64,000 nt of DNA from Planctomycetia bacterium (GCA_015075005.1 JABTVC010000002.1:1470259-1534258); one strand, 5' to 3'; shown: positions 20,005 to 31,810, numbered from the stretch's first letter. Translations and numbers: made by a program. Notes: generated by a model from the letters alone, not told the origin.

Positions 20005-21223
20005 ACGCCTGGGGATTTTTATTTTATTGGCCAGTTTTGCAGGTGGTCGCAGGAGTAAGATTCCGTTTAGTAAATACGGAAAAGAACACGATGAAGCTAA
20101 ACAGGTTTGGGCTATTTCCGTAAAGAGTTTTACATATTATACGCGATCCGCGAAGTCTGGGATGGCTATCGCTATTCAATGATTTTGTTAGTGCTTTCGG
20201 ATATGCACTTACTCTTGATGTTGACAGTGTACCGATAGTTGTTTGGGACCAGAACGAATCTGAGATGAGCAGGAGTTTATAAGCCGGTTCACAGGTTCCC
20301 CGTTACTTTTCGCTCAAAGCCCAGGTAAGCAATTACCGTGATATCGAAAGGGCGATAGATTCAGGTAAGGCTTTCGCAGCTCTTATTATACCTACAGATT
20401 TTGATAGGAGAATCAACTCGGGACGTAGGGTTTCCACAGCTAATAGTGGACGGAAGCGACTCAAACACAGCGACTATTACAATTGGGTATGTCGATACTG
20501 TTGCCTTTAACTATTCCAGTGACCTCGTTATCAGACAGATTGAGCGCATCGGCGGATCACACGGGATTAGCAACCCTGTGGACCTTAGGCCCAGGGCATG
20601 GTTTAATGCCGACCTTGAATCAAAGAATTCCATTGTGCCTGGCCTTATCGCAGTGATCATGATGGTAATTGCAGCGCTTCTCACCTCTCTGACCGTTGCA
20701 CGTGAATGGGAGCGGGGAACAATGGAACAGCTTATATCAACGCCTGTCAGTGGAAGCGAACTCATATTCGGTAAGCTATTTCCTTATTTCGCTATTGGAA
20801 TGTTTGATGTTCTGATCGCAGTTCTCATGGGAGAATTTTTGTTTCAGTACCACTTCGTGGCAGTGCGGGACTTCTCTTTGCTATGGCAGCCATATTCCTT
20901 ACCGGTGCACTTTCGTTGGGTATAGTGATAAGCATTCTGGCAAGAACACAGCTTCTGGCCAGTCAGCTTGCCATGGTAGTAACGTTTCTTCCGTCATTTC
21001 TTTTGTCCGGCTTTGTGTATGCAATTGACAATATGCCACAGGCTATACAGGTAATGACATACTTCATTCCCGCAACGTATTTTGTGACGCTGCTTAAAGG
21101 TATCTATCTCAAAGGAGTAGGGCTGAGGTTTTAATCTTTGAAGCGGTTTTGCTGACATTGTTTGGTATCGTAATGGTCATCCTCGCCAATGTTGGTTTCA
21201 ACAAAAACTTGAATAAAAGGTAA
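19991..21223 (+). pseudogene. ABC-2 permease (YbhS-like), frameshifted
   Basis: Begins LNRIKRLGIF overlapping the ATPase stop, then loses frame near 20040-20180. Readable blocks: VPIVVWDQNESEMSRSL and FSLKAQVSNYRDIERAIDSG (about 20230-20370), the extracytoplasmic domain and first membrane segments at 20401-20925 (VPGLIAVIMMVIAALLTSLT, then EWERGTMEQLISTPVSGSE), and further membrane segments at 20883-21134 (VTFLPSFLLSGFVYAIDNMP). Ends NVGFNKNLNKR at 21223. At least four indels and one in-frame stop. The PVSGSE element is typical of ABC-2 type membrane subunits. Confidence 0.8.
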
Positions 21224-21245
21224 CTCTTTAGTCTAATTGTCCTTT

Positions 21246-21272
21246 GTAGTGCGACGAGGTTCGTCGCACTAC
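21246..21272. repeat. perfect 12-bp inverted repeat
   Basis: GTAGTGCGACGA, a GGT loop, then TCGTCGCACTAC: a perfect 12-bp stem. It lies directly after the first permease and 4 bp before a second hairpin. It resembles REP/MITE-like intergenic palindromes more than a terminator, since no T-run follows. Confidence 0.85.
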
Positions 21273-21275
21273 ATG

Positions 21276-21304
21276 GTAGAGACAGGTTTCAAACCTGTCT
21301 CTAC
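21276..21304. repeat. perfect 13-14-bp inverted repeat
   Basis: GTAGAGACAGGTTT, a single centre base, then AAACCTGTCTCTAC. Together with the hairpin 4 bp upstream it forms a tandem pair of GTAG-ending palindromes, between the two ABC-2 permease genes. The shared GTAG..CTAC ends suggest that both belong to one family of interspersed elements. Confidence 0.85.
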
Positions 21305-21431
21305 TTAGATATTTCAAGTGAGGAACGAGCAGCAACCGTTTATGACAAATGCTTCGCCCCCTACACTTCCACTATACGGAAAGCAGCGTTATTATTGGAA
21401 TTTTTCAAAAACTAAAGTGTTACAATAAAAA

Positions 21432-22559
21432 GTGATAGAACGTATAAGACAAATCCTTATTAAAGAATTTATCCAGATGTTTCGGGACAAGAAGATGATG
21501 GGAATAATTTTTATCATGCCGGTACTCCAGACACTTGTGTTCGGATATGCTGTTACGACAGACGTCAGGAATATTACCACAGCAGTTTATGACCTTGACA
21601 ATACTGTAGTCAGCCGTGAACTCACGGCACGTTTTGTCCAATCAGGCTATTTCAAGGTAATCGAATATGTAAACAATGAAATGCGTGTACGGGAACTTGT
21701 TGACCGTGGTAAGGTAAGGGCGGTAATTCATATGAATGCTGGCTTTGCAGGAATTTAAGGGCAGGCAGGTCTGTTCAATTGCAGTTAATTGTAGATGGAA
21801 CCGATTCAAATGCTGCCGGAGTAATATTTGATTACAGCGCAAAGATTGTTGCGCAGTTTTCAAAAGATTCTTATAACCCGCCTTACTCTGGTCAAAGGCG
21901 CTTATCAAATGCCCGCTGGGGTTGATATGCAAACGCGTGCATGGTTCAATGAAAACCTCGAGAGCAGAAATTTTATGTACCCGGAGTAATTGCAATCATT
22001 GTCATGCTTATTACCCTGATGCTGACCAGTATGGCCGTTGTCCGGGAAAAAGAGATAGGGACTATTGAACAGATCATGGTTACCCCAATAAGACAAATTG
22101 AATTTATCCTGGTAAAACTGTGCCTTTTGCACTTATAGGATTTGCAGATGTGATACTGATTACTGTGATAGGTGTTTTCTGGTTTGAAGTGCCTATCAGA
22201 GGCAACCTGTTTCTTCTTTTCTTTGCTACGGCTTTGTATATCATGACTACGCTTGGCATCGGACTATTCATTTCAACAGTAAGCCAGACACAGCAACAGG
22301 CAATGATGAGTACCTTCTTCTTTATTTTCCTGCAGTATTACTTTCCGGATTTATGTTTCAATAGCAAATATGCCCAGGGCAATCCAGTGGCTTACCTATT
22401 CTACTGAATCCTCTCCGGTATTTCCTGGAAATTATTCGCGGAATCTTTCTTAAAGGAATCGGGACAGAAATTCTCTGGCCTCAAATGCTTGCCCTTATGG
22501 TTATGGGGATATTGACTCTTTGGTTTGCTTCCCGGAGATTTCAGAAAACCATGACATAG
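21432..22559 (+). pseudogene. ABC-2 permease (YbhR-like), frameshifted
   Basis: The first 105 codons are open: RQILIKEFIQMFRDKK, the first membrane segment FIMPVLQTLVFGYAV and then the extracytoplasmic domain. After 21758 the frame changes several times. Later blocks include LQLIVDGTDSNAAG, a membrane stretch (VIAIIVMLITLMLTSMAVV) with EKEIGTIEQIMVTPI, and LIGFADVILITVIGVFWFEV, ending RRFQKTMT. The order of parts is that of YbhR/YhiP-like membrane subunits. At least four indels. Confidence 0.8.
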
Positions 22560-22650
22560 TGATAGCTAAAAGCATCGTAACGCTTTAGTTTTGAAAAACG
22601 TATTGCCGATAAATTCCGTGGAAGCAACCTGTTTGTAGCAGGATAGGATG

Positions 22651-23900
22651 CTATTGTACAAAAGAACCCCTGAATCCCAATGTCATTAAGTTAAGAATTA
22701 TTGTAACACGAACCAAACTATTCTCCTTCACACGCTCTTCCGTGGCCTCATAATGAGCTTGCAATATCGTCTTCCAATCTACATACTCATTGTCAAGGAA
22801 TCGGTATGCAGCCTTAGTCGCACTGACTGAACCGCACGCCTGCGGAATGTTTGCCAAAGGTTTGTCATAAAACATACCTGTCATTTCTAAAAGTCTTGAT
22901 GTCAATCGTGCATCGCCCAATTTTGTTCCTCCAAGTTCCGCCTCTATCCAATCCCGAGGCTCTTTTTGTGCCACTCTTTGGCGAACATGTACTTTGCCAT
23001 CGGCACAACAACACGACACCGCCTGCCATTTCTTTTGCAACGGCATAACATAAACGTCTTTGACCGTTGCCCCTGTTCCTTTTCGTCCTCGACCTTCCGT
23101 GCCTCCAACATACTTCCAGTTAGCTGCCCGATAACAGCTTCCGGAAAACCGTCCTCGTTCCACATAGGTTTCTAAAAGTACAGGACGATATTTATACACT
23201 CTTTCCCAATCATCAACCAAACGTGTTTGGCATTTTGCCAATACATGCGATGCCAAACATTTTACTCTTACCGTAGGCGCTATTAAATACCGACTGTTAT
23301 TGATAACAAACGTATGATTCCGCTTACGTGCTTCCTCCGTCCATCCTATCCACTGTCGCGACTTTCCACCCGTCTGGCACAGGCACTATAACTTAGCCCT
23401 CCCTATCCATCCGTAATATTCACTGCGTACAAGATACCGAAGTTGCGCCCCGCATAGGGGCTCCACTTCCAAGATAATGATGCGCTTCTAACATGCTACG
23501 CCAAAGTTTCAGAATGGAATCTCGTTGTAACCCGTATAATCTCTACGTCCCCCCAACTCCGCTAGCTCGCATGACACTTCCGCAACCGGAGGCGCCTCCG
23601 CAGGTTTATTGACTTTTGAAATGCATAATGCTTGTTAACCTTTGGAAGATTGATCTCTTTACGACGATCCAATTCCAACAACGCCTTGCGACAACTCATC
23701 TCTTGCAAACGGCCCGCTTGATTCCTCCAGTCCATCCATTCGCATACCCGACGTGACAGTTTACGACGCGATAGGCAGGTTCCTTTTGATAGTTTCTGAT
23801 AAACGCTTTATTACATCATCTGAAAATATTCGACCTCCTAAACCGTCTGGGAATTCTATTTGCTATTGACTCGCGTTGAACAAGCTTTTAAGGATTTGAA
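22651..23900 (-). pseudogene. DUF4338 (DruA-like) plus Tn5-N transposase, decayed
   Basis: Read right to left: a DUF4338 N-terminus (IFSDDVIKRLSETIKRN, LSRRVCEWMDWRNQAGRLQE and MSCRKALLELDRRKEINLPK), then SRQWIGWTEEARKRNHTFVI, LASHVLAKCQTRLVDDWERV and GSCYRAANWKYVGGTEGRGR, followed by a Tn5-transposase N-terminal domain (IEAELGGTKLGDARL, then CGSVSATKAAYRFLDNEYVD). The frame is broken in several places and the catalytic DDE part after ERVKENSLV is missing. DUF4338 is known from the anti-phage protein DruA; here it is linked to a transposase DNA-binding domain, an architecture seen in planctomycete IS4-like elements as I remember them. Confidence 0.7.
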
Positions 23901-24032
23901 AGGGACTCTTTCTATCCGCCCCATCTGACGCCATTTTGAAAAATTGTCGAACATTCAAATGATTGATGTTCATTAAAGAATTACGGGAAAAATTTGTTGT
24001 TGATGAGTAATGGAGTTTCTACAGGAGGTATT

Positions 24033-24257
24033 ATGATGAAGGTAAAAGTCACTTCTAAAGGCCAAGTAACTATTCCCAAAGAAATCAGGGATAAACTTGG
24101 TATTCGGCCGGGAGAAGGCTTAGCCTTTGAAGAAAAAATGGCGTATTCTATATTAAAAATCTTTGAAAAAATCTCCTTTCGATAAGTGGGTTGGCAGGTT
24201 AAAAAATATAAAGGGCAAAGAACTGATGAAATAATTAAGGATATGAGAGGAACGTGA
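24033..24257 (+). pseudogene. AbrB/VapB-type antitoxin, frameshifted
   Basis: The start is preceded by a strong ACAGGAGG site. MMKVKVTSKGQVTIPKEIRD, then KLGIRPGEGLAFEE is a classic SpoVT-AbrB DNA-binding domain. After this the frame is disturbed in an A-run (GAAAAAATGG); restoring it gives FDKWVGRLKNIKG and then a C-terminus ending IKDMRGT. The stop overlaps the next start by 4 bp (GTGA), the usual toxin-antitoxin arrangement. Confidence 0.7.
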
Positions 24258-24322
24258 TAACCGCAGTAGACACCAATAATGCAATAAACCGATACTGTTC
24301 TCTTTCCACCGATTTAATATAA
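24254..24322 (+). pseudogene. VapC-type PIN toxin, truncated after about 8 codons
   Basis: GTG start overlapping the antitoxin stop, reading VITAVDTN, the first beta strand and first catalytic Asp of a PIN-domain nuclease. The similarity stops there, and the segment ends next to repeat copy B at 24327. The toxin was therefore cut off by the event that placed copy B here. Confidence 0.55.
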
Positions 24323-24326
24323 CAAA

Positions 24327-24594
24327 CAGAGGCAATCGGCCCTGGGCGACATAGCATTCCGATACAAAATGAGCGCAGACATGTCTCTGGTGTCCGTGCT
24401 GGTTACCAACTACCCTTGTTACGTATCAAAGGCAAGCGTGCCTCAACTATGCAACCATACAGGTACGACATCATCTGGGAACCCACCTCTTCAAGCGTTT
24501 CGAGCCGTTGATTTGCCCAACCTGTAAAAACCAGAGCTACGCCCTGAACTTCCTCTGCACGGGCATTCGCGTGCCAGAACTGCTTCAAAATTAA
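24327..24594 (+). pseudogene. 3' fragment of the zinc-ribbon helicase-partner gene
   Basis: Corresponds to the last 267 bp of the gene at 14111-14914, including the zinc-ribbon codons for CPTC. It carries substitutions and indels (for example at the position matching SSTMQPSGYD), so neither frame nor Cys spacing is kept. No 5' portion is present. Confidence 0.8.
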
Positions 24595-24898
24595 ACCTTT
24601 CCTTTTGCAGCCAATACGCCTAATTGGAAGGGGAAAAGTATGCAGAGGACGATACTAACTTCCGGCAATATTCATTGACTTGAAATAAAAGGGCGGTACT
24701 TTTGTAGAGCCCTGCCATTCTGCCTTATATTGCCGATTGCTACTATGTTATTAAATTCTTCAAAACGTTTCCCGCAATCATGCAGTCCTTTACCCTGCCC
24801 ACAATTTCACCATTCTCAATGAGGTAGCCGAGATCAACGTTTACGGAGAATTCTCCTGCCAGGATGTTGCTCTGACCGCCCCGAGTACCTGATCCACC
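24327..24898. repeat. direct repeat copy B (572 bp)
   Basis: The partner of the segment at 14648-15219, same orientation. This copy is joined to the main body of tldE on its right and to the VapBC remnant on its left. It has indels relative to copy A: one C fewer in the CCCCC run near 24880, one A fewer near 24764, and an extra AT near 24727. Confidence 0.9.
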
Positions 24899-25962
24899 AG
24901 CACGCCATATTTGACATCTTTTATCATTGCTTCAAAAGTCATATTGCCAGGTTCAACCACAATATTTGAATTACCCGGAGAAGGCTGGGAAGAAAAACTC
25001 CTGCTTCCATTTCCGGTAGACGTCAATTTCATTATTCCTGCCGTTTGCAAGTCAAAGAGATAATTTTTCAAGATACCCCGTTCAAATAACGGCGTACACT
25101 GGGACGGAACACCCTCTCCATCCCAATGATAGCTGGAATCTGCCATATCAATCGTAGCATCGTCATACATACTGACCCGCTCATCGATAATCTTTTCTCC
25201 CAATCTATTGGTCAGGGGTGAGGCACCCTTTTGAACCAGTTTGCCATTGCAACCAGTTTCAAAGGTTGCAAGCAAGTTCCCCATAGCCTTTGCCGTAACC
25301 ACCACAGGATAAGCCCCCGTTTTTAGTTTTAGTTCCTTGTGTGCAAGTTTCAGGTCTTTCAATGCCTTGTCAACATGTTTATTGAGATTGGTAACAAGAC
25401 CCTTCGAGCTTTCCCCTTCGCCGATACAGAGCAAACTTTGTCCTTTAACCTCTAATATCTCTATCCCGATACCAAATGATGTAGAATCGATGGAAATATC
25501 CAGTCCTTTTGAATTGATGAGCCTTCGCGACCCATGCCCTTTCCCCATGCTGACACTACATTCGTAACTGGAATTTACCGACAATGCCTTCTCTATGGCC
25601 TCTTTCCCGATGTCTACACATTTGTGAATAGGATAGTCTACGACACCCTGATCAAAGATGGCAACTTTTGGAAAGTTCTTTTTGGGAGGGAATTCAAAGG
25701 CAGCAACCTGGCCAAACCTTGCACTCTCTATGGCATTATCAACCAGTTTCTCTGGTTTTCTGAAATCGGTGGTACTGGAGAACCCGATCCTCCCATCTTT
25801 AATTACACGGAGTCCGATTCCCCGTATCGATTTTGTATTTACATATTTTAGCTTATTATTTTCAAAACTCACCGACCGTGCCTCGCCTTCGTCATAAAGA
25901 ACCTCTACGGAAAGGGTCTGTTTTAAAGCCATTTCTAAAACCTTTTCTTCAATTTTATTCAT
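24655..25962 (-). CDS. tldE: TldE/PmbA metalloprotease subunit, 3' end frameshifted
   Basis: Reads cleanly from the ATG at 25962 for about 360 codons, then runs into an early stop at 24841 because one C is missing near 24880 relative to repeat copy A. With copy A as guide the gene would end at 24655, giving about 436 residues, normal for PmbA/TldE. TldE forms the TldD-TldE complex that degrades unfolded or modified peptides; TldE itself lacks the HExxxH zinc motif, as here. Other marks: SSTDFRKP, then GVPSQCTPLFERGILKNYLF and STGNGSRSF. Encoded 16 bp after pilU on the same strand. The frameshift could be real or a sequencing error, since it lies in a C-run. Confidence 0.85.
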
Positions 25963-25978
25963 CGATTAAACCTCTTTT

Positions 25979-27106
25979 TTATTGCTTTAATGTAAAACTC
26001 GCGGCTTTGTCTTCTTTCACTTCGCCTATCCCTTCTGCTTTCATACGTAAACGCACATCATTAGCGCTGTCTGCATAAGCAAGGGCATTTTCATAACTAA
26101 TCCTGCCTTCTTTACACAGGTCAAATAACGACTGATCAAAGGTTAGCATGCCTTCCTGTGTCCCTTTTGACATCGCTTCTTTTAATCCTTCAATCTGCTT
26201 CTTGAGTATAAGGTCTCTGATCCGGGGCGTATCAAGCAATATTTCGAAGGTTGCCAGTCGCTTTCCGTCTTTGGCCGGCACCAACCGTTGCGAAATGATA
26301 GAACGCAGATTCAGCGAAAGCAAAAGATACATTTGCTCGTGCCGCTCCGTAGGGAAAAAATTTATGATCCGTTCTATTGCCTGATTGGCATTGTTTGCGT
26401 GGAGCGTTCCTAAGCAGAGATGTCCCGTCTCGGCAAAGGTAATGGCTAATCCCATGGTTTTTGTATCACGAATCTCACCAACGAGGATAACGTCGGGCGC
26501 CTGCCGCAGGGTGTTTTTTAATGCATCACCAAAAGATAAAGTATCTAAGCCAACCTCTCTTTGCGTAATAATGGATTTCTTGTGCTGATGCACAAACTCT
26601 ATAGGATCTTCTACCGTAATAATGTGTCCTGAGTTATTGGTATTTCTGTAATCAATTATTGCTGCAAGGGTAGTTGATTTTCCTGATCCTGTTGCACCAA
26701 CAACAAGCACCAGTCCCCTTTTTGTCATTGCTACATCCTTAAAAATCCGAGGAAGGTTTAATTCATCAATGGTTTGGATGTTGATTTTTATCTGCCGAAT
26801 AACAATGCCAATATTCCTTTGCTGAAAGAAGATATTTACCCGAAAACGGCCCAGTTCCGGATAATACAAGGCAAGATTCATCTCCATCTTTTCATAAAAA
26901 TCTTTTCTCTGTTTCTCTGTCATACACTTTCCAGCCAGCATACGGGTATCTACTGCGGTTAGATTTTTTGTTTTAAGAGGGGTATTGATACCCTCTTTGC
27001 GGTAGACAGGCGGAAGACCAACGGTAATATAAATGTCCGATGCATCGAGGCGAACCATTTCTTGTAAGAATTCTGTAATTTCCATATGTACGGGCGCAGA
27101 TGACAT
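25979..27106 (-). CDS. pilU: PilU-like type IV pilus retraction ATPase
   Basis: 375 residues: an N-terminal PAS-like domain (LDASDIYITVGLPPVYRKEG), then a RecA-like ATPase with Walker A GATGSGKSTT, Asp box ITVEDPIEFV, Walker B VILVGEIRD and His box ETGHLCLGTLHANN. The motif before the C-terminus reads RIRDLILKK instead of the PilT AIRNLIRE form, which points to PilU. PilU works with PilT in pilus retraction at the inner membrane. It is in a minus-strand cluster tldD-pilT-pilU-tldE. Confidence 0.9.
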   Translation of the reverse strand: MSSAPVHMEITEFLQEMVRLDASDIYITVGLPPVYRKEGINTPLKTKNLTAVDTRMLAGKCMTEKQRKDFYEKMEMNLALYYPELGRFRVNIFFQQRNIGIVIRQIKINIQTIDELNLPRIFKDVAMTKRGLVLVVGATGSGKSTTLAAIIDYRNTNNSGHIITVEDPIEFVHQHKKSIITQREVGLDTLSFGDALKNTLRQAPDVILVGEIRDTKTMGLAITFAETGHLCLGTLHANNANQAIERIINFFPTERHEQMYLLLSLNLRSIISQRLVPAKDGKRLATFEILLDTPRIRDLILKKQIEGLKEAMSKGTQEGMLTFDQSLFDLCKEGRISYENALAYADSANDVRLRMKAEGIGEVKEDKAASFTLKQ

Positions 27107-27266
27107 AGTATCACTCTCTAGACCTAAATCCTTTTGTATTATTATTTTCGATCAACTTATCGCCTATTCACTATCCAAGGAGTTTTTCGTACTATCTATA
27201 AAGGTATATTCGGCAGCCATTTCAACCCACGAGATATTCATTGACGTCACATTTCTTGATTACGGC

Positions 27267-28316
27267 TTATTTAAGACCACTCAGAACACTCGGACTGCTC
27301 ACCAGATTTCCGATTGCCTCTTTGGTAACCAGATCTTTCTGACAGAGTTCAATCATAGCTTGATCCATGGTCTGCATGCCATGTTGCCGTCCTGTTTGTA
27401 ACGATGATGGAATTTGGGCAACCTTATTCTCTCTGATGAGATTTCTTACTGCAGGTGTACCGATCATGATCTCTATTGCCGCAACACGTCCCTTCCCATC
27501 CTTTCGTTTTATGAGCTGCTGGGTAAGTACTGCCTGTATAGACTCAGAAAACATCGCGCGCACCTGTTCCTGCTGTTCCGGTGGAAACACATCAATTACC
27601 CTGTCAACTGTCTTGGGCGCACTGGATGTATGTAAGGTACCAAATACCAGATGACCCGTCTCTGCCGCTGTAAGCGCCAGGGAAATAGTTTCCAGGTCTC
27701 TCATCTCACCTACAAGAATAACATCAGGGTCTTCACGCAAGGCTGATCGCAAGGCATTGGCAAAACTGTGGGTATGCGGTCCCAACTCCCTTTGATTGAT
27801 GAGGCAATTCTTAGACTGGTGTACAAATTCAATAGGGTCTTCAACCGTGAGGATATGACATTTTTCTTCACGATTAATAAGGTCAATCATTGCCGCCAGT
27901 GTGGTTGATTTACCACTGCCCGTAGGTCCAGTTACCAGTATAAGTCCTTTGCTTTTTTTCGTTAACTCGCCCACAATCTTTGGCATATTCAGTTGTTCCA
28001 GGGTTGGAATAGCCGTGGGGATAGTCCTGAATACGATAGATTCCCCCCTGCGCTGCAAAAAGGCGTTTACCCTGAATCTGCCGGTATCACCTAGCGCAAT
28101 AGCAAAATCCAACTCGTGATGTTCCTCGTACGTTTTCCGCTGCTGGTCGTTGAGAATACCGTAGAGTAGCGTGTGCACTGCTTCTTTAGTCAGCAACGGA
28201 ACGTCGATCTTTCTTATATCCCCGTCAATGCGGATCATGGGGGGTTCCCCTGAGCTTATATGTATGTCCGATGCATTTTCTTTTTTAGCAAATGCGAGAA
28301 GTTCCAGGATTTCCAC
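27267..28316 (-). CDS. pilT: PilT-like type IV pilus retraction ATPase
   Basis: 349 residues with Walker A GPTGSGKSTT, Asp box LTVEDPIEFV, Walker B VILVGEMRD, His box ETGHLVFGTLHTSS, and the retraction-specific motif AVRNLIREN near 300. Hexameric ATPase depolymerising the pilus for twitching motility. Its start directly abuts the tldD stop, and 160 bp separate its end from pilU. No pilin or assembly gene is in the window. Confidence 0.93.
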   Translation of the reverse strand: MEILELLAFAKKENASDIHISSGEPPMIRIDGDIRKIDVPLLTKEAVHTLLYGILNDQQRKTYEEHHELDFAIALGDTGRFRVNAFLQRRGESIVFRTIPTAIPTLEQLNMPKIVGELTKKSKGLILVTGPTGSGKSTTLAAMIDLINREEKCHILTVEDPIEFVHQSKNCLINQRELGPHTHSFANALRSALREDPDVILVGEMRDLETISLALTAAETGHLVFGTLHTSSAPKTVDRVIDVFPPEQQEQVRAMFSESIQAVLTQQLIKRKDGKGRVAAIEIMIGTPAVRNLIRENKVAQIPSSLQTGRQHGMQTMDQAMIELCQKDLVTKEAIGNLVSSPSVLSGLK

Positions 28317-29678
28317 TTATCTTCCTCCGATAATGACATTTTGTATACGGATGTGTGGGCCCCCGTCACTAACACGCAGCGGCGACTGTCCACCCTTGCC
28401 GCATCCTCCCAGGCCTCCGTGAATGTGAAGATCATTCCCAATTGCATCGATATTCATAAGCGTCTCAAACACGTTTCCCGTGAGTACAACATCCCGTACC
28501 TTTTCCTGCAACTTCCCGTTTCGTATCATATAAGCCTCCTCCGCGCTGAAGGTAAACATTTCCATATTTGTCTGTCCACCCAGGGCGCCAATGGCGTAAA
28601 TACCGTTATCTACTTCTGAGAGCATTTTCTGAAAGGTATAATTGCGGGGCTCCACATAGGTATTCGTCATGCGTACGATGGGCGTATGGGTATAACTTAT
28701 CGCACGTGCATTTCCTGTTGGTTTTTCATGCATCTTTGCCGCAGTTTCTCTCGAATGGAGACGGCTCGTCAAAATGCCGTCTTTAATAAGATAGGTTTTT
28801 TGTGTTGGGGTACCTTCGTTGTCGTACTTATTGTACCCTGCTTCTCCAACCAGAGAGCCATCATCTACAATGGAAAGGGCATCGATCCCGAATCGTTTTC
28901 CCATGACCATGACTTCCCGCAGCTTTTTGTTTTCATAAATAAAATCAGCCTCGCTGAGGTGTCCGAATGCCTCATGCACAAAGACACCACAAAGTTTAGG
29001 ATCAGCAATAACGGTATATTTCCCCCCAGATACTGACTTTGCTGTGAGCAGGTCAACCGCACGTTTCGTTATTTCTTCGCATTTTTGTTCCATATGCTGG
29101 ACATTGCCAAAACCACGCAAATCACCAACTGAATCATACGCCTGTTGCACATTCATTCCGTCCCTTGCCATAGCAAGGAGTGAAATGCCGCAAAAAATGG
29201 TTTCCTGGAGAATAAAACTGCCGTCCGTATTGGCAAAGTATACCATTCCATGAGAATCGAGATACCGCACACTGGAGGTTTGTATCTGCTTCGAAGAAAG
29301 GATTAAGTTGTTGTATCTATTACACATGGACTGTTTGTCCGTTAATGAAATATCTGCCGGATCAATCTCTGCCGATGTTTTTACGTGGTCATGTATTACC
29401 GGTATCGGAGCAATCTGACTTTGCTCTGTCCCAACGAATCGTGCCTGTTCACAGGCCATTTCCACGTATCGCGGAAGGTTTGTAATATCATTGAAGGCAA
29501 CAAATCCCCAGCCGCCATGAATCAGTGCCCTTACACATCCCCCAAAGGTGTTGTTTTTACCGATGCTTTCGAGTTCTTTTCCCACATAGCTAATTCCTGT
29601 GCTAACGCCTTCCTGCACTCTAATTTCTACATAATCTGCCTTTGCTGATTTTAGGGCATTTTTTAACACTTTTTCCAT
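28317..29678 (-). CDS. tldD: TldD family zinc metalloprotease
   Basis: 453 residues, normal length for TldD. The HExxxH zinc motif is present as HEAFGH near residue 238. Other conserved parts: GFGNVQHMEQK, SGGKYTVIADPKLCGVFVHE and LGGCGKGGQSPLRV near the C-terminus. Together with TldE it cleaves peptides. The stop overlaps the pilT start region and ligA precedes it by 5 bp, so tldD is translated within a minus-strand operon beginning at ligA. The coupling of tldD/tldE to two pilus ATPases is unusual. Confidence 0.93.
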   Translation of the reverse strand: MEKVLKNALKSAKADYVEIRVQEGVSTGISYVGKELESIGKNNTFGGCVRALIHGGWGFVAFNDITNLPRYVEMACEQARFVGTEQSQIAPIPVIHDHVKTSAEIDPADISLTDKQSMCNRYNNLILSSKQIQTSSVRYLDSHGMVYFANTDGSFILQETIFCGISLLAMARDGMNVQQAYDSVGDLRGFGNVQHMEQKCEEITKRAVDLLTAKSVSGGKYTVIADPKLCGVFVHEAFGHLSEADFIYENKKLREVMVMGKRFGIDALSIVDDGSLVGEAGYNKYDNEGTPTQKTYLIKDGILTSRLHSRETAAKMHEKPTGNARAISYTHTPIVRMTNTYVEPRNYTFQKMLSEVDNGIYAIGALGGQTNMEMFTFSAEEAYMIRNGKLQEKVRDVVLTGNVFETLMNIDAIGNDLHIHGGLGGCGKGGQSPLRVSDGGPHIRIQNVIIGGR

Positions 29679-29683
29679 TTGGG

Positions 29684-31759
<2,076 letters not shown>

Positions 31760-31783
31760 TTATGTTTTAAGGATATAAATCGC

Positions 31784-31810
31784 TTGACTTTATAGTATAA
31801 GTAGTATAAA
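31784..31810 (+). promoter_or_regulatory. candidate sigma-70-type promoter for the SPOR gene
   Basis: TTGACT at 31784 and TATAAA at 31805 with a 15-bp spacer, 89 bp before the ATG at 31899. The short spacer makes it weak. It lies in the divergent region between ligA and the SPOR-domain gene. Confidence 0.35.
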
